NCBI GenBank assembly: GCA_033977485.1
Contig: CM066993.1
Location: 29,626,001 to 29,690,000, forward strand
Length of the DNA: 64,000 nucleotides
Direction of reading: 5' to 3'
Source of the DNA: Hydrangea macrophylla
Taxonomy: Eukaryota; Streptophyta; Magnoliopsida; Cornales; Hydrangeaceae
Shown: positions 45,210 to 56,071 of the stretch, one piece after another
How the letters are laid out: every line of letters begins with the position of its first letter
Numbering within the stretch: position 1 is the stretch's first letter
The notes under the pieces: model-generated
Database searches by the model: none
Told to the model about the DNA's origin: nothing
The model's input: only the letters and a program-made list of their open reading frames with translations
Program-made: the position numbers and the translations under genes

Positions 45210-45884
45210 CTAGTATGTCGTGATGATATAATCGGTTCAAGATAGTCAGTTGGGTTTTGGGCATAGTCAGTTTTAGAATTGAAGATGATGAGAATCGGTT
45301 AATCATGTGACTGAATAAAAGAGAAAGAGATATGTTTAATAACACTATTTTATATTGTTCATAACTAGTAATTGCATTATTTCTTTGAGGCTGTGTTAGT
45401 TAGTTCTCACTCAGCTCTCAGTAAGCTGATGGCATTTATTGCCTGGATGTTCCTGATCCAGGCTACCCTGTCTTTAGCAATGCTGGTACTAGAACTTACA
45501 ATGATGGCTATATTCCGGGATTGGATTATGCAGAGGATGGCCCCACTGATGTCGGTTGTGTTGCAGAGAAGTCTTATGCTGGCGACTATCCTTACGCCAG
45601 CTAAAGACATGAAGATAGTTATATTTAGTTTACTTCTGTTGAACTCTGTTTTTAGTTTAACGGGTACTTGGGAATTTGTTGTCTCCAGACCTGTTGTGAT
45701 CTTGTGGACCACACTATGATGTTTTGTAATAGATATTGCTGATGTTTTATTCAGTTGCTTTACTGTTCTTGTTTTGGACTAGTACTGCGTGGTGTGGATA
45801 GATTAGTGACTTTCACATGTCATTCCTTATGGACCCAAAAAGGAAATTTATTTTTCTCTATTTTTGCTATCCTGGGGCGTGACA

Positions 45885-46733
45885 TGGTCCTTGCAATCCT
45901 CGAGCACCATGTATGGAGAATGGTAGATGCACTAAAAAAAATACCCTCGAGTCTTTTTCGAAGGAACCACAATGGACCAAGATGGATATCCTATTTATCG
46001 TCATTGCAATATTGGGCTAACATACAATGTGAATGGAAATGATATTGATAATCGAGATGTTGTCCCATACAATGCATATCTCTCTAAAATGTTTAATTGT
46101 CATATTAATGTGAAAGTTTGTATGGGAATAAGATGCGTGAAATATATCCACAAGTGCATTTACAAAGGACATGATCGTGCAATAATGGTATTAGGTGGTG
46201 CAGATGAAATCCAACAATACTTAGACGCGAGGCATATTGGACCGCCGGAAGCTGCTTGGCAAATATTTGGTAATCCTTTGCATGAAGAAGTTTCGATAGT
46301 TGTACGTTTGGATGTGCATTTATCTGGAATGCATCGTGTTGTTTTCAATCCTGATGAATCAATGGATTCTATTATTTCTAGAGCTGAGCATCAATCGTTA
46401 AAACTAACTGCCTTTTTTGCATATTGCACTTCTAATGTAGCCACACACGCCTTCACTTACTAAGAATTCCTGCAATACTTTGTTTGGAATGAGAAAGAAC
46501 ATATATGGACGCCAAGGAAAAGAGGCTATGCGATTGGTCGAATGTACTTTGCTAGCCCTAATTCAGGAGAGTTGTTTTATCTGCGGTTGTTACTAGCTGT
46601 TGTCAGAGGACCAACGTCATTTGAGTGCTTACGTGCGATCAACAATGTTTTATACGACACATTCAAATCAGCATGTGTTACAAGAGGACTCTTAAAGGAT
46701 GATGAAGAATGGATACAATGTCTTCAGGAGGCT
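45885..46733 (+). pseudogene. Hel-3 Helitron-type helicase protein, fragment 2
   Basis: PCNPRAPCMENGRCTKK is followed by two extra A in an 8-A run, then DQDGYPIYRHCNIG, VVPYNAYLSKMFNCHINVK, IHKCIYKGHDRAIM, EIQQYLDARHIGPPEAAWQI and, after a TAA at 46461, FVWNEKEHIWTPRKRGYAIG and RMYFASPNSGELFYLRLLL. All are well-known Helitron protein signatures. It is interrupted at LQEA by the solo LTR. Confidence 0.88.
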
Positions 46734-47820
46734 TGTCACACCCCGATTTTTGGACAACCAAATATTTAATCCAGAGCATGTATCCAGACTAATATTCAAT
46801 TTCCAAAACACCGAGAGTGACACCCTCACACAGGCTAATAAATAATTTATTTGAAAATAGAATTTAATACTCATTAAATAAGGACACGTGATCCTGTGTT
46901 AATATAAAAACTTTGTATTATTAAACTTATATTCCCAATCCTCCATTTCATTATAAAAGAAATAATATTCTATTACAAATATAATACAATTTTAATTTAC
47001 AAAAGGAATACAAAATTCATTAAATAAAATTTCTTACAAAGTTCAGAAAAAAAGAAATAAAATCTATACATCCGATGGTCAGAGCAACTACAACATTCCA
47101 ATGCCCAAAAGACTCCACAGCCAAGCACATCGGTCACATCATCAAAAGCAATATCCTGCACATGTCATCCAACTACGTTTCAAACAGAAACGCATCCAAA
47201 TGCATAACACACTCGGGTCAGTCACATGACTGGTATGAGTTAAACAAAAATAATAAAATCTGAGGGCTCCAACCTGAACCCGTAGACTACAAACCACATT
47301 ACAACACTATTGAGCCAAGACAGGTAGTTCCACACACATATTTGGACAAAAGAGTAGTTTCCATTTATGTGATGGCAAGTAGTTTCTTGTCCAAAATCCA
47401 AAGTTACTACGAGTTTTATACTTACCTCGGATATATATAGTGAGCCAGCCCTGCATAAAAGTTAGTGGGCCCACCATTCTGTAAATCAAATGATCACAAA
47501 CCAGACGAATAATTCCATACATAAGTCGTCCACATTCTAACTTAAATGTCGCGTTCATTATTTCACGCTTATCAGTCTTATGAAATAATTCATTTTCATT
47601 ATTTATTAGCATTATATTTATCTTTGTGTTCCCTAGGTTCACCCCTTGGCCACCCTCCATGGTACAGCCCACACATATATCCCATGTGTGCCTGGACATA
47701 TTACCAACACCCACTCCGGTGCTAGTTTGGTTGGGGTATCAACCAAACCAGGTATACACAACAGACGGCTGGTCAATATGTCAAGACGTCCATACAATAT
47801 AAGCCGAGCATAAGGCTTAG

Positions 47821-47922
47821 GCCAGCTTGATCACGAAGCCACTGGCAAAAAGTACACTCAACAAGTCTTAAGCCAGCTTGATCACGAAGCCACTGGCAAA
47901 AGAGTGCGAGCTACCAAAAACA
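47821..47922. repeat. 51-bp tandem repeat, two copies
   Basis: GCCAGCTTGATCACGAAGCC ACTGGCAAAA begins at 47821 and 47872. Confidence 0.85.
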
Positions 47923-49059
47923 ATAACACAACAACGGAGAGCTGTGAACACTAAAGAACTATGTTGCAATTATCACTTATCGTTCGTATTATCCCTAATA
48001 ATTGTGAATTTCACGTTTATCACATAGTTCCGTCTCTAAATCCAATCACATCTTTAACTGTTAGATGTATTCCAATTTCTTACAATAAAGGGTTTTATCA
48101 ATTAAGCCATACAATCGTTCCATAATAATTTCCAATCAAATTACAAGATCCCCAAAATACTAATCAACGTATCTAATTTACTCTTTTTTATCAAAATGAT
48201 CACACAATAAGGTTAGTTATTTCAGGTACAATAATCCTCAACCCAACATTCAAAATTAGCCTACATGAAACCCATAATAAAAATTCAAATTCTCATATCG
48301 CAAAGTATTATAACAGTTGTTCCACAATATTTTCATCGGACTCAACGTTAATGACTATCACCCATTTTTTTTATAATCAACATTATATGAGAATTCATGT
48401 ATCTCTAAGTAATTTTCGTTAAGTCATACGAGCGAATAAAAATAAACACAACGAATCATATTTCTCCAATTTCGTACATTTTAATATACTAAAAACTGCT
48501 ACTGAAATCTTCAATTTCTGCCCAAACAGTGCAGAATCAGGAAAAACTCCATTAAACGAAAAGTGTGCAGAATTGCGTTTCCTACAGACCTACGTGGACA
48601 GAATGTTCAAATTCAAAGCTACAATTTTCTAATAATTTTCTCAAGTTTCTGCAACTGTATAAATTACAAAAAAACGAATTTCACATATATTTCTTAATCA
48701 CCATGAATACTTCACATATGGTTTTATCAAACTAACTATTTACCTAACCCTTTCGAATACCCTAATGTCATAATCACATAGTCACACGAAGGGAAAAGAA
48801 AATATCTAGATTACTTCAACAATAACAACGTATCCATTACAAAGATTTAACCCTAATAATTAAATTAAACATATACTAATTTAATTTACTCTCGTGTACA
48901 TGTATATATACATACGTGTATATATATATACTCGGATACACAAAAATTTAACTCACCTCGTTGATCAAAAATCGATACCCACGAATGCTCCGCGATTCCC
49001 CACGTGCCCACGAACCCGAGACCATTCTCCTTTCTCCTCCCTTTTCTTCTTCTTATTTT

Positions 49060-49061
<2 letters not shown>

Positions 49062-49107
<46 letters not shown>
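49062..49107. repeat. Compound (TC)n(AC)n microsatellite
   Basis: About 9 TC followed by about 13 AC dinucleotides. Confidence 0.9.
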
Positions 49108-49111
<4 letters not shown>

Positions 49112-49628
49112 TCTGTTCTCTCTTCTTCTCTCTTTTCTTCTCTTCCCTTTTTGTTTTAATATGGGGGCTAGGGTTTTTAATATAAGTATATATGTACACT
49201 ACACACACAACACATGCCAATAAAACACACACAAATATATAAATCCCGTTTTTCTTTTTATGGGCTCACAAAAGAGACTCATATGAGCCCAGAATGCAGT
49301 ACAAAGTGTTAAAATGAGTAGCCCAATGGATACCCATGACCCCGATACTAAGTTTTAATGTTAATTACATTATTTAACACATTCGCGGGCCTGTAAACAC
49401 TATATAACAAAAATATATATCAACACTTCACTTTTTTTTAACAAATATAAATTAATAAAATATAACTCCCAAACTAAACGCGCTCACTCGTGATTTAATT
49501 TATATGTCCACCAAACACTTAAAATTTTCAAACACATGTCTTACATAGACACACTCATATAATATTGCTAACTAAAAATAATTATTAAAATAATTATTTA
49601 CACACTTAAAAAATTTAGGGTTGTTACA

Positions 49629-50570
49629 AGGCTGCAATTATGAATACTGGCTACCAATTCAAAAGATTATTCTGTGTCACTTTAACACAATGCCACCGAT
49701 AACAACCACATGAGTTGTGGAACAAATTCTCAGTAGCTATTTGTGATGATCTTGCACACAAGCTTCGCATATCATTCAGCATTCTTGATCCAACTGATGC
49801 TCAAGTTGAAGATTATGGGTTGCATCTTCTTAATAAGTTGTTACAGGAATCGGGCAAAAGTTTAATGGACTTCTTGCCCATGCCACAACTCGTGGAAAAT
49901 TGGAATACGGTAGCTGGAAACCAATTGATATGGGAACATCGACAACTCCAGAGTGACGTGCTATAAACGGATCCAGAAGTTAATGTTCATCGCCTTAATA
50001 CTGCACAACGTAGCACTTATTATGCAATTATTTCTTCAGTACATGAAAATAAAGGAATTATTTTCTTCTTGAATGGAGGTGCTGGAACAGGGAAGACTTT
50101 TTTGTACAACACAGTTGCTGCTAAATGTCGTAGCCTTGGCCATATTGTTGTTACAGTGGCTTCGTCGGGTATTGCATCTTTGTTATTGGTGAGAGGACGC
50201 ACTGCACATTCTAGAAAACTCGATTTGTGGGTTTTCAAAGCAATCGGCTCAAGCAGAGTTGTTTAGAGAAACAAAGCTAATAATCTGGGATGAAGTTCCA
50301 ATGTAACATAGATTTTGCATTGAAGCTGTTGATCGAATATTGCAAGATATTTGTGGGAATGAAAAGCTATTTGGGAGAATCACTGTTGTGCTTGGTTGCG
50401 ACTTCTGACAAATCTTACCAGTTATACCCAGGGGACTTCATGAGCAAATTGTGGCTGCATCACTGAGATGGTCTGGTCTTTGGAACAATATACACATATT
50501 GACTTTGAATGTGAATATGCGTCTGAATAGCATAAACAATGCAAATGCTGATTATGCAAAATTCTTGATT
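49629..50570 (+). pseudogene. Hel-3 helicase, fragment 3 with Walker A
   Basis: Continues TGYQFKRLFCVTL and, after a [39 protein letters not shown], then [19 protein letters not shown] (Walker A of the Pif1-type helicase), LIIWDEVPM (Walker B) followed by a TAA, and LRWSGLWNNIHILTLNVNMR. Several stops and a frameshift near 50225 disable it. A GT donor follows LIE near 50573. Confidence 0.88.
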
Positions 50571-50661
50571 GAGGTAATATTTCATCCCGTTAAATTTTTA
50601 TATGATATTGTATTGATGACACTTTAATTAATCATTTCATTTATTTAAACAAAATGAAATT

Positions 50662-51436
50662 TTTTATTAGATTGGGTCCAATCCAGAAGAAATCATAAAG
50701 CTTCCATCAACAATACATAAGTGAGAATCTAAATGAACTATTATCCACCATTTATCCGGAGTTGAATGTCGCGAGTATGGTGACCCCAACCTTTCTAACT
50801 GAACCCACGATTCTTTCAGTGCAAAATGATGACATCAATGCTATCAATACTACTGCATTAAATCTTTTTCCTGGAGAGATAGTTTTGTATCTCGCCGCTA
50901 ACAAATTATCTGAAGAAGATGAAGTTGACCGTAGCATTACAAATAGATATCCAAATGAGTACTTAAACTCATTGGATCCTACTGGATTAGCACCCTTTAA
51001 GTTGGACTTGAAAGTAGGAGGCCCAATAATGTTGTTGAAAAACATTGCTCCAAAGGATGAACTTTGTAACGGAACACGGTTGATGGTTGTCAGGTGTGCA
51101 TCACGTATAATTGAAGCTCGAATTCTTGTAAGAGATAAATCTAGACATTTGGTCTTTATTCCAAGAATATCATTGACTCCGTCATCTTCAGAATTGCCTT
51201 TTACAATGACAAGAAGGCAGTTCCCAGTCTGATTAGCATATGCCATGACGATCAATAAATCTCAAGGACAATCTGTGAAGTATGTTGCGATTGATTTGCG
51301 AACCCCGGTATTTATTCATGGACAACTATATGTTGCGCTATCCAGATGTACAAATTTTTCACGTATAAGTGTCCTTTTTCCGGAAGATGGATTAAGTACT
51401 ACGACAAATATTGTTTATCTAGAGGTTTTGTTATAG
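50662..51436 (+). pseudogene. Hel-3 helicase, C-terminal exon
   Basis: After an intron of about 90 bases: [16 protein letters not shown], a frameshift, then [54 protein letters not shown], a TGA at 51230, [18 protein letters not shown] and [10 protein letters not shown], ending with TAG at 51434-51436. It aligns with Hel-2 end to end. Confidence 0.88.
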
Positions 51437-51551
51437 TCTTATTCTTACCGACATTTCCATCTATAGCGTAAAGGTAAAATTATTTATAAATTTCATAAAT
51501 CACCATCTCTTGATAAACGACTTCACTTTACTTACCTGTGAATATTTGTAG

Positions 51552-51821
51552 GTATGGGACATACTATGTAGGGAATCTACATGGATAAACAAACCGAGGC
51601 TTCTCAGGTGGCAGGGAAATAGTGAGGTAAATTAAACTAATAAAGTATAACTTATTTTTAAATGTAGCAGTATACGTTTTAAGTACTAATTTCTTTTCTT
51701 ACATAAATAATTAGCTCGCTGTGGATATTCCCCGCATGGGAAGGTGCTTCATTTGGACACAAAGCAGTTCTGTAAGATGATGAAGAGAATGCATGGTTGG
51801 ACTCGTACAGAACGCAAATGA
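51552..51821 (+). pseudogene. Conserved exons downstream of the Hel-3 helicase stop
   Basis: Exon 51552-51626 reads VWDILCRESTWINKPRLLRW followed by QGNSE, between AG and GT. After an AG at 51713-51714 comes LAVDIPRMGRC, then with one base missing LDTKQFCKMMKRMHGWT and RTERK-TGA. Both exons match Hel-2 (35081-35439). Confidence 0.5.
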
Positions 51822-52370
51822 TTATCCAATAAATGAAAATCATTAAGTTTTTTTAATATGTCCTTGTTTTCGTATTTATATTTGGAATGCTAGACTTTTC
51901 CACTTTGTGATATTTTGAAATTTTAGTTATTATTATGTTCTATAATAAATTGCTAAGGGACATCAATTTTAATGTCGTGTATTATATAAATTTGATTAAG
52001 GTTGCTCTATTTAGATGATTTAGGTTCCTCTAGTATATAGATTATTTTGTCGTGTATTATAATAAATTGCTCTATTTAGATGATTTAGGTTGTAGTTGAC
52101 GTAAAATTATAATAGGCTAATAAAATTTAGATCCTCTAGGTACAACCGGTGCCTAAAGAATCATTGTTGTTTTATGACAGGGTCTAATGTAAACTGCATA
52201 TAATAGAGTCTAATGCTGAAATGACAAAGTAGTCTTTGGAGATTTTTATTTTTATTTTTTATTTATAACTATCCACGAGATCTAACACATATACACGTGG
52301 AATTGTATTAAGTGCTGAGATATAGAGAACTAGTTCTTGAATGAACTTGCACATTGTCTAAATTCGATAG

Positions 52371-52396
52371 TGGCTTTAGCCAGGGGCAATATCTAG
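52371..52396 (+). other. Hel-3 3' terminus
   Basis: TGGCT-TT-AGCCA hairpin, then GGGGCAATATCTAG; the next base is T. Confidence 0.8.
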
Positions 52397-52872
52397 TGTA
52401 TATATATAATGCACGGGTGTACTATAGTAGTTAAGCTAGGAAAATAAAATGTTATTCAAAAAATAGAATTTTAGTAAAACCTATCTCATGTTTTGAAACA
52501 TGTGAATTAAAAATGAGTAAAGATTAAGACACACTCAAAGACACAACTTTTGGGAGATAGAGAGATAGCCACATCTCTTGGGTTGTGTCCCAAAAGTTCT
52601 GTCTTTGAGTGTGTCCCAAGTATTACCCATTAAAAATTCAGATCGTTTTCTAGTGGGCTAATTACACGGAGTTACCCTTTATATTGCAAAATCATAGATA
52701 CTGTCATTGAGGATTGAATTTGCATTACGCACCTCCCCTCTAAATTGCAAAATTTACAGAGACTTCCCTTCTTAATTTACTAATACCGAAAATACCCTAG
52801 TTATAAAAAAAAAATTAAAATTAAAATTAAAAAAATCACCTCTCTCTCTCTCTCTCTCTCTCTATTGTATAT
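52397..52872. other. Spacer with a foldback MITE and a TC run
   Basis: No gene. Contains the foldback element at 52515-52628, a possible second Helitron-like end near 52410-52430 (GCACGGGTGTACTATAGTAG) and (TC)n at 52841-52863. Confidence 0.5.
52515..52628. mobile_element. 114-bp foldback MITE
   Basis: Arms of 41 bases (52515-52555 and 52588-52628) pair with six or so mismatches around a 32-base loop; the core is ACACACTCAAAGACA and AACTTTTGGGA. One arm plus loop of the same family occurs at 5047-5120. No reliable TSD. Confidence 0.65.
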
Positions 52873-53857
52873 TGTCACGCCTCGGTGTTGTGATAATTAA
52901 GGGAAGTAAGCTTCCTTACCAGACCCGTTGACTTGTAACAAATTATAGATCGCATGATTGTCCAAAATAACAGGAACATAAAATATCAGAGTATTAATAA
53001 TAGCAGAAATTATTACAATTCAATGGAAGCAACATCATAGTCTTACAAACTTCATTATACATACTTAAATAGTATAGATATCCAAATCAAAGAGAAACTA
53101 AAGTCAAAAGGCCAAGCGGCCGATAATAACCACAACAACAACAATAACAAGAACAACAACAACAATATAAAAGATAGATAATAGAATTCTCCAACGGGAA
53201 CCAAACGGATTCAGCAACACGAACGCAACTTCAACTCGTAAAGCCCCAGCCTTCCTAGTTGCCAACCTCATCTTTGCGGTACTCACCCAACATAACAACA
53301 TCTCGAACACTTGGAACTACAATAGCTGGACATGGACGCCCAGAGCCATATGCTCGTCAGCTGACAGTTGAGTGAAATACTACAAACCAAACACAATATG
53401 AACATATACGCCATTTGTGTTATCATTGAGAAGTTAACGATACAATACTCAAGTTCTCACCCAAACCCAATGTTCTTCCCAGCTATACAATCACACCATT
53501 GCAACATAACACGCATGAATCCATCGTCCCAACAACTCACAAACTTGACAGTACTAGCTTATGTCATAAACGACCACAACACTGGTAGTACTAGCTTCTG
53601 CCCACGACCACAACAACGTCTTTATGTGTCTTACGACCACACATGGCCCTCTAACATATATCACGGTCACAATGACCCTCTAACATATTTTACGGTCACA
53701 AATGACCATCTAATATGTTTTATGATCACAAATGAACCTTTAATATGTTTTACGATCATAAATGACCCTTTAATTTGTTTTATGGTTACAAATGACCCTT
53801 TAATATGCTTTACGGTCACAAATGACCCTTACTTGATGACATGCAGACCTCAATACT
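52873..53857 (-). mobile_element. Chromovirus-type LTR fragment, antisense
   Basis: TGTCACGCCTCGGTGTTGTG starts as the other antisense LTRs do. It holds a tandem repeat at 53630-53835 and is cut at about 53857 by copia-like LTR sequence. Confidence 0.6.
53630..53835. repeat. About 33-bp tandem repeat, six copies
   Basis: Unit TTTTACGGTCACAAATGACC plus CTTTAATATG-like sequence. Because the unit is near 33 bases it leaves one frame open (VTNDPLICF repeated); this is not a gene. Confidence 0.8.
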
Positions 53858-54240
53858 ATTGGGTTTGTGCCCTCAAACCATTACTTTATGTATGAGACAT
53901 TGATATTTTAATATATCGATATCAGATTTATATTTTATTATGTATGTTTCTTTCATGAGATGATTGTTAATTCTTAAATATCATAGTAAGTAATTCGTGT
54001 ATGTATGAGATGCATACAAGTAAGATACGAATTACTATTCATTGATACTTAGAGTTTGTCACAGTGGATTATGAGACTGGATATCTCATTAGGTTTATAC
54101 TGTAGCATGATTAACTACCATTGGATGGAGTGCTGAATCTCAATCGCTGGAGTATAACTCTTAGTTAATATGCTAGTGCTTATAGTACATTGGCAGACCT
54201 AAGCTTTCCTATTGATAATTATAGTACATTAGCTTCCTAG
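53858..54240 (+). mobile_element. copia-type LTR fragment
   Basis: TATTGGGTTTGTGCCCTCAA resembles the TGTTGGGTTTGTGCCC start of some plant copia LTRs, followed by non-coding AT-rich sequence to the start of gypsy gag. The lineage call is tentative. Confidence 0.4.
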
Positions 54241-54830
54241 TGGGAAAAAGAAGAAATTGGTAGGACGGAAAAAGCTAAAAGTTTATACCAATTACAATCA
54301 GAAGATGAATTAACATTGAAATATGAAGAATTAGCACATAAAGTAGAAGCTATAACAGTAGAAAAAAAAAATCCTCCTAAGAACAAAAGAGAACTTTGTG
54401 ACGGCTGTCATACTTTAGGACACTCTACGAATGAATGTCCTAATAGTTCAAACTGTCAGGAAACAGCTCCAGCAGAGATAAATGCTATGAATAATTATAG
54501 GGGTCCCCAAAACGCCTATGGTAATTCATACCAATCTAACTGGAGAAATCCTCCAAATCATATGTATACAAAAGAGGGTATTCTATAATTTCAAACTCAA
54601 CACCAACCTCCTCAAAATAATCAATATTTACCTCCTCCGCCTCAATTTAACAAACACAAAATACATATCCTAATACACAGCAAAATTCTAATGTTTATGT
54701 GCCTCCTCACAAGAAAGTGCAAGGAGAGCCTTTACAGTCTACGATGCAACAATTAATACAAATCATGGGAAAACTACAAACATCTGTGGATAGGATTAAT
54801 AATTAACACGATTCTAAAGGAAAAGGCATT
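54241..54830 (+). pseudogene. gag: Athila gag, C-terminal part with zinc knuckle
   Basis: EDELTLKYEELAHKVEAIT, then CDGCHTLGHSTNEC, a CX2CX4HX4C knuckle, followed by Asn/Pro-rich sequence typical of Athila gag. A TAA at 54586-54588 and later frame changes break it. The N-terminal gag is absent. Confidence 0.75.
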
Positions 54831-55007
54831 TTTCCTGCCCAACCACAACCTAATCCAAGGGGACAACCACAAGGTGATCCCTCAACTTCTGGTAATAATC
54901 AACATAAACAAGTAAAAGCTATAATTGTACTAAGAAGTGGTAAGGCTGTTGGACAAAAAATTTCACCTTCGTTAGAAGAAATTGAGCATACAAATAAGGA
55001 AGATAAT

Positions 55008-55334
55008 ATGATAGAAATTGAGGAAAAAATAGATGAAGATAAAATTATTGATGAAGTTGAAGTTGAAACCCTTGAAAAACAACAAATTTCTCAAGAAAAT
55101 GAAACATCTGATTTACCAGTGGAAAAAGAAACAGAGGAAACTCCTGAATACTCTCCTCAAATTCCTTATCCACAACGTTTAAGAAAATACCAAAATGATA
55201 AGAATCAGGAATATTTAGAATTATTTAAACAAGTGCATATTAATATTCCTCTCTTAGATGCAATTAATCAAGTACCTACTTATGCAAAATTCTTAAAAGA
55301 TTTATGTACTATCAAACGTAAGCAAAATGTATGA
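55008..55334 (+). pseudogene. Athila gag-pol linker
   Basis: A Glu/Lys-rich stretch, then EYSPQIPYPQRLRKYQNDKN, FKQVHINIPLLDAINQVPTY and AKFLKDLCTIKRK: the conserved linker ahead of the Athila protease (PYPQRL... and INIPLLDAI). TGA at 55332-55334 interrupts it; homology continues towards the protease at about 55420. Confidence 0.8.
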
Positions 55335-55419
55335 AAGGATGCATATTCTGCTGACTTCGTAGAAGAAATTAATTCTATCGTACAACATAATTTACCAACA
55401 AAATTTAAAGACCCAGGTA

Positions 55420-55675
55420 CACCAACAATATCGTTAATTATTGGAAATCAAAAAATTAATCATGCACTCCTTGACTTAGGAGCTAGTGTGAACTTGCTTC
55501 CTTATTCTGTTTATCAAGAACTTGGATTAGGTGAGCTAAAGCCTACTCGCATGGTATTACAACTTGCTGATAGATCTACAAAATACCAGGAATTCTGGAC
55601 GATGTTCTTGTCAAAGTTGAAAATTTTATTTTTCCAGTAGATTTTGTCATCCTTGATATAGAACCAGTATTAGAT
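55420..55675 (+). pseudogene. pol: Athila aspartic protease, left part
   Basis: GTPTISLIIGNQKINHALL and DLGASVNLLPYSVYQELG carry the DLGAS active-site form usual for Athila. A base lost near 55578 shifts the frame to PVDFVILDIEPVLD, which is then cut by the hAT MITE and continues TNVQILVIFGRPFLTT at 56080. Confidence 0.82.
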
Positions 55676-56071
55676 AGAGGTGTCAAACGGGCCGGGCCGG
55701 GCCCGGTCAAAGCGGGCTCCGATCAGGCTTTAAGCCGGGCTGGGCCGTGCTTCACCAAACATCGGGCCGGGCTGGGCTTGGGAAAGGAGGGGGTGTGTCC
55801 GCCCCGGACCGGTGGCCCGGGCCTAGTGGAACGGTCATCAGGCTAGTCCGGACGGGCTAGCGGGCTTTCTTTAACTTTTGGCCTTGGCCGTGGTGGGCTT
55901 CGGGCCGGGCCGGGCTTTTTGTTCATTTTGGGCTGGGCCGGGCCGGGCTATGGACGGAAGAATGTGTGTCCACCCCGGCCCGGGGTATGTGAACCGGGCC
56001 TAGCAGGCCGGGCCTTGTGGCAGGCCGGGCTCGGGTCGGGCCGGGCCAACCCACCCCGATTGACACCTTTA
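55676..56071. mobile_element. GC-rich hAT-type MITE, 396 bp
   Basis: Ends TAGAGGTGTCAA and TTGACACCTTTA are inverted repeats with one mismatch; the 8-bp TSD GTATTAGA sits at 55668-55675 and 56072-56079. The interior is dominated by CGGGCCGGGC motifs and far more GC-rich than anything nearby. TIR, TSD length and CGGGCCGGGC content all fit a known style of plant hAT MITE. No transposase. Confidence 0.9.

Larger units (their letters stand above)
38068..45884 (+). mobile_element. Chromovirus (Ty3/gypsy, Tekay/Del-like) with large internal deletion
   Basis: 5' LTR fragment 38068 to about 39499 starts TGTAATACC; the 3' LTR 40142-45884 ends CTGGGGCGTGACA. Flanks are TGGTT (38063-38067) and TGGTC (45885-45889), a 5-bp TSD with one change. 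Removing it restores the Hel-3 reading CMVHGPCG-PCNPRAPC. The interior keeps only the integrase C-terminus and chromodomain; PBS, gag, protease, RT, RNase H and most of integrase are gone, with the break inside the 5' LTR. The 3' LTR contains a Tat-type solo LTR. Confidence 0.88.
40142..45884 (+). repeat. Chromovirus 3' LTR (2184 bp without its insertion)
   Basis: TGTAATACCCTG at 40142 to CTGGGGCGTGACA at 45884, split by 41656-45209. The final 650 bases match the reverse complement of the antisense solo LTR start at 16572, for example AAATTTATTTTTC and CATTCCTTATGGACCC. Confidence 0.88.
46734..49628 (-). mobile_element. 2.9-kb solo chromovirus-type LTR inside Hel-3
   Basis: TGTCACACCCCGATTTTTGG to TTTAGGGTTGTTACA, flanked by AGGCT at 46729-46733 and 49629-49633. 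On the minus strand it runs TGTAACAACCC to CGGGGTGTGACA. No gag-pol. A 51-bp repeat (GCCAGCTTGATCACGAAGCC at 47821 and 47872) and a TC/CA microsatellite (about 49062-49107) lie inside. Excision restores the Helitron frame EA-AIMNTGYQF. Confidence 0.9.
37930..52396 (+). mobile_element. Helitron Hel-3, degenerate, with two LTR insertions
   Basis: Helicase coding runs across 37930-38067, 45885-46733 and 49629-51436. The chromovirus at 38068-45884 and the solo LTR at 46734-49628 separate the pieces. The 3' end is hairpin TGGCT-TT-AGCCA (52371-52382), GGGGCAATATCTAG to 52396, then T, as in Hel-2. The HUH Rep domain that should lie upstream of 37930 is absent, so the element is 5'-truncated. Confidence 0.8.

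Noticed and set aside
45372..45719. Hydrophobic 115-codon frame resembling a membrane protein
   Set aside because: It lies in the 3' part of the chromovirus LTR, and its reverse complement aligns with the solo LTR at 16572.
47307..47714. 135-codon minus-strand frame in the solo LTR
   Set aside because: No recognisable domain; lies wholly within a solo LTR bounded by a clean TSD.
53368..53895. 175-codon frame with VTNDPLICF repeats
   Set aside because: Product of a minisatellite whose period is a multiple of three.
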